From NCBI RefSeq assembly GCF_007829335.1, contig NZ_VIWO01000014.1, positions 1 through 64,000 of the forward strand: a DNA stretch of 64,000 bases, given 5' to 3'. Under the pieces are notes generated by a model. That model worked only from the letters and a program-made list of their open reading frames with translations, did no database searches and was not told where the DNA came from. The stretch comes from Chitinophaga polysaccharea. GTDB lineage: Bacteria > Bacteroidota > Bacteroidia > Chitinophagales > Chitinophagaceae. The translations under genes and the position numbers were made by a program. This document shows, piece after piece, positions 61,624-64,000 of this stretch (positions within the stretch are counted from its first letter, which is position 1; the number at the start of each line of letters is the position of its first letter).

Positions 61624-63126
61624 CTACCTATACCTTATCTCAAAAAAGCTAAACACCGCCTCCTCTTTCTCTTCTCCGATAAAACTCAATCCCGGCCGTG
61701 GCGCCCGGTCCCATTGCGGCAGGAAGCCAATAGCGTATGGTTGTTTCCCAGAAGTAAGTTCGTTCCAAATTTGCCCTTGTTTCCAGTACACCCGGCAGGT
61801 GAAATCAGGAAATACCGACAGCTTCAGGTATACCGGTGAATTTGTGTCAGTGATTGATTGTTCATTAAGCACCACGCGTTTCCCTTCTTTCGATATCCAA
61901 AATATTACTTTATTACCGCTGACAGCAATGCCGGCAGCTGCACCAGCATCGCCATAAACCACCAGCCCTTTGGAAGCCGTATTGTGATTGACTACCGCCG
62001 TGCTGATATCATAGGCAGCGGAGTAGGGGCGCAGGGTGAGCGCAATACCGGAAGGATTTTGAATGCTGTATTTACCTGATAAATGCAATTTGCCATTGGC
62101 ATAACGATACAGTGGTTGCATATTCCTGAAATCCCACTGCCAGAAGATGTCGTTGTTGACGTGGGCAAAATCATAATGGTAGGTTGTAAGGGGCGACTGG
62201 TTCTCTAGTGCAGTTGATGAGCTGAATACAGGCCACTGACCCACATTCCACGACAAAGCAGATATTAGCCCTTCCCTGCCTGTGAAAACATTGCTATGCT
62301 TATTATAGGCATGATAAAGATAGAACGTAGCGCCTTGTGCATCTTGTACGAAAGTACCATGGCCGGGGCATTTCCAATTGCCGCCATCGGTCAGCACCGG
62401 ATTATTTTGATAGTCAGTATATGGACCGGTGATGGTAGAGGAACGCGCTACATTTACATGATAACTGCAGTCTGCGCCGCAGCAAGCGCCGGCGGAATAA
62501 AAGAGATAGTAAAAGTTATCCTTCTTCAGGATACTCTGTCCTTCCATCCCTTTTCTCTCGTTGTCTTTGAGCAGGGTAAACGGTTGCCCAACCAGGGAAA
62601 GCCCGTCGGGGGCGAGCTTACTACCCAGTATTTCAATAGGGCGTTTGTCGAGGCCGTAGGCTTTCCAGGTAATGTATAGCTGTCCGTTGTCATCGAACAC
62701 AAAAGCATCGATGGCTTCCCTGCCGTATTCGATAAGAATGCCATGGTCTTTGAAACCATGATCGGGGTAGGCGGAAGTGGCTACGCCGATGCAGGATATG
62801 CCATCGCTCTTTCTTCTGGCAGTATAATAAACGAAGTAGGTATTATGGTGATAAAAATATTCAGGGGCCCAGAAAGAGCCCACAGTCCAGGTAGGCGCCT
62901 GATCAAACAGGAATCCGGTTTGTTTCCATTGCCGTAGATTCGTGGAACGGAATATCGGGAATTGCGGTCCCCATTCGCTGGAAGTGCCAATAGCATAGTA
63001 CTGGTCGCCCTGCCGGAGGATAGAAGGATCTGCAAAGTCGCCGGGAATATTGGCGGAGCGTTCCTGCGCCAGGAGTAGAGTGATGCAGGAGAGCACCAGG
63101 GAAAGGGTGATAACGATAGATTTCAT
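61624..63126 (-). CDS. Glycoside hydrolase family 43 protein (xylosidase/arabinosidase type)
   Basis: A 500-aa secreted enzyme. A signal peptide (1-20, ITLLLAQ) precedes a five-bladed GH43 propeller with the catalytic residues in the expected places: base D33 (FADPSIL), pKa-modulating D140 (EAIDAFVF) and acid E195 (KGMEGQSIL). A C-terminal beta-sandwich of about 180 aa follows, as in many GH43 enzymes that act on xylan or arabinan side chains. The ATG at 63126 starts the signal peptide; a longer start at 63234 is rejected. Substrate is not certain. No SusC/SusD pair is near, so it is not part of a typical polysaccharide-utilisation locus in this window. Confidence 0.9.
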   Translation of the reverse strand: MKSIVITLSLVLSCITLLLAQERSANIPGDFADPSILRQGDQYYAIGTSSEWGPQFPIFRSTNLRQWKQTGFLFDQAPTWTVGSFWAPEYFYHHNTYFVYYTARRKSDGISCIGVATSAYPDHGFKDHGILIEYGREAIDAFVFDDNGQLYITWKAYGLDKRPIEILGSKLAPDGLSLVGQPFTLLKDNERKGMEGQSILKKDNFYYLFYSAGACCGADCSYHVNVARSSTITGPYTDYQNNPVLTDGGNWKCPGHGTFVQDAQGATFYLYHAYNKHSNVFTGREGLISALSWNVGQWPVFSSSTALENQSPLTTYHYDFAHVNNDIFWQWDFRNMQPLYRYANGKLHLSGKYSIQNPSGIALTLRPYSAAYDISTAVVNHNTASKGLVVYGDAGAAAGIAVSGNKVIFWISKEGKRVVLNEQSITDTNSPVYLKLSVFPDFTCRVYWKQGQIWNELTSGKQPYAIGFLPQWDRAPRPGLSFIGEEKEEAVFSFFEIRYR

Positions 63127-63249
63127 TTCTGCCGGAAATTTTAGCTGCTTGACGTGCGTTGTATGAAAACGGCAAAAATAACAGTTCATCGGTATCCCCG
63201 GTGGCGTTAACGTCTCATAAATTCGCTGAATCATCTCACTATAGATCTG

Positions 63250-63591
63250 TCATCGGTTTACGTAGTCTTTACCCCACGTCCGCATAGCATCAATAATGGG
63301 TAAGAGGGTTTTGCCCAGGTCGGTCATCTTATATTCCACGCGGGGCGGCGTTTCTGCAAACACCATCCTTTCAATAACGCCATCTGCTTCCAGTTCCCGC
63401 AATTGATTGGTCAGCGTTTGTTTGCTGGCCTCTGGCATGGCTTTCTGCATTAAGCTGTACCGGTTGGTGTTATTGCGGATGAGATGTATAATTACCGGCT
63501 TCCATTTACCGCCGATAATATTCATACAATAGGTTACCGCACAATTGGTCGGATTAAAGTGCCTGTTCTTTCTAACACTAGCCTTCGTCAT
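63250..63591 (-). CDS. HxlR-family transcriptional regulator
   Basis: A 113-aa winged-helix protein with the HxlR hallmarks: an N-terminal cysteine (NCAVTYCMNIIGGKWKPVII), ASKQTLTNQLRELEADGVIE as recognition helix, and a wing with PPRVEYKMTDLGKTLLPI. Such proteins often sense oxidants or aldehydes through the N-terminal cysteine. It diverges from the MBL-fold gene with a 91-bp gap that contains a palindrome at its own start codon, so self-regulation and control of that gene are likely. Confidence 0.93.
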   Translation of the reverse strand: MTKASVRKNRHFNPTNCAVTYCMNIIGGKWKPVIIHLIRNNTNRYSLMQKAMPEASKQTLTNQLRELEADGVIERMVFAETPPRVEYKMTDLGKTLLPIIDAMRTWGKDYVNR

Positions 63592-63611
63592 TAGTCTAAA
63601 ATTTTAGCCTA
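63592..63611. promoter_or_regulatory. Candidate HxlR operator
   Basis: TAGTCTAAAATTTTAGCCTA is a 20-bp palindrome with one mismatched pair and a perfect 12-bp core (ctaaaattttag). It abuts the HxlR start codon in the divergent region, the place expected for an autoregulatory site. Confidence 0.5.
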
Positions 63612-63682
63612 AGCCCATAAAGCTGGACTATAGGGTTCATTTAACCGAAAAGAGGGTATTTGCAACAAATTTACTAAATGCT

Positions 63683-64000
63683 ATGCTACCACTCATGATG
63701 AATCATCCAGCTGGGTTTACTGCTTTCAGATCAGGGGAAATGGAGATTTTTTCCGTTACAGACGGAGAAGTCATATACGAAGCCCGCTGTTTTGCACCGG
63801 GTATTCCCCGGACCTTATTGGGCAATAGCCCCCGTCATTTTATTTTGCCACATAATATCCTGGTACTTCGTTTCAACAACCGGGTGGTGATGTTTGATGC
63901 AGGCAATGGCCATTACACCGCCCCTGAAGCCGGCCAGCTCCAGTTTTATTTACATGCCGCAGGCATTACTCCCGAATCTGTTACAGATATAATATTAACC
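63683..64000 (+). CDS. MBL-fold metallo-hydrolase (partial, runs off the window)
   Basis: The first 106 codons of a gene that continues past the window edge. The start reads MLPLMMNHPAGFTAF and is followed by an MBL-type beta-strand (ILVLRFNNRVVMFDAGNGHY) and, at the very end, ITPESVTDIILT, which in this superfamily comes directly before the HxHxDH metal-binding motif. That motif lies outside the window. The gene is divergent from the HxlR regulator, its probable controller. Confidence 0.85.
   Translation, partial: MLPLMMNHPAGFTAFRSGEMEIFSVTDGEVIYEARCFAPGIPRTLLGNSPRHFILPHNILVLRFNNRVVMFDAGNGHYTAPEAGQLQFYLHAAGITPESVTDIILT

Overview
The window looks like chromosome of a member of the Bacteroidota, most probably Chitinophagaceae (Chitinophaga-like). 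This rests on T9SS-type C-terminal sorting (CHU_C) and a PorP/SprF partner, a two-component-propeller histidine kinase, RHS-core protein tips of the Bacteroidota type, many lipoproteins, few Shine-Dalgarno sites, and several promoters matching the Bacteroidota TAnnTTTG -7 box. Species cannot be fixed from sequence alone.

Layout. (1) 1-8,006: a small prohibitin-tail-like membrane protein, a solitary 1,544-aa DUF4011 helicase/Vsr-like nuclease, then a minus-strand set (YgiD-type dioxygenase with an Rrf2 regulator, a zinc-ribbon membrane protein, MsrA). Two related long hairpin elements punctuate this part. (2) 8,438-18,155: MutS2-like ATPase without a Smr domain, an AraC regulator, a complete RND efflux operon (adaptor, pump, outer-membrane factor) and tRNA-Ser(UGA). 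(3) 18,288-51,608: a propeller histidine kinase and a convergent NarL-type response regulator, followed by one giant 26-kb gene (8,724 aa) and its probable T9SS operon partners, PorP/SprF and a TPR/PD40/OmpA protein. The giant protein reads signal peptide, beta-helix, seven ~400-aa LamG/GIGRDD units, 40 Calx-beta repeats by my hand count, DUF11 and CHU_C. It occupies about 41 percent of the window and is probably a secreted surface adhesin. (4) 51,876-54,875: DoxX, alpha/beta hydrolase, a lipoprotein and a nitrilase-family hydrolase. (5) 55,240-61,503: an AT-richer island of displaced toxin/immunity modules: a SUKH protein with a secretory leader, RHS-core tips without any full-length RHS gene, toxin-tail fragments, and small lipoprotein or secreted immunity candidates. 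One module is frameshifted and another has split a leader-bearing gene. (6) 61,624-64,000: a GH43 glycosidase, an HxlR regulator with a palindromic operator candidate, and the start of a divergent MBL-fold hydrolase that runs off the edge.

How it fits together. The kinase/regulator pair sits directly upstream of the giant adhesin operon, and a 22-bp hairpin palindrome lies in the shared intergenic region, so control of the adhesin by this pair is a reasonable guess, not a demonstrated fact. The most unusual parts are the giant repeat protein, with visible recent amplification of its C-terminal repeats, and the graveyard or reservoir of RHS toxin/immunity cassettes, where a shared 36-bp tag could serve as a recombination handle. 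The solitary helicase-nuclease is a plausible defence gene.
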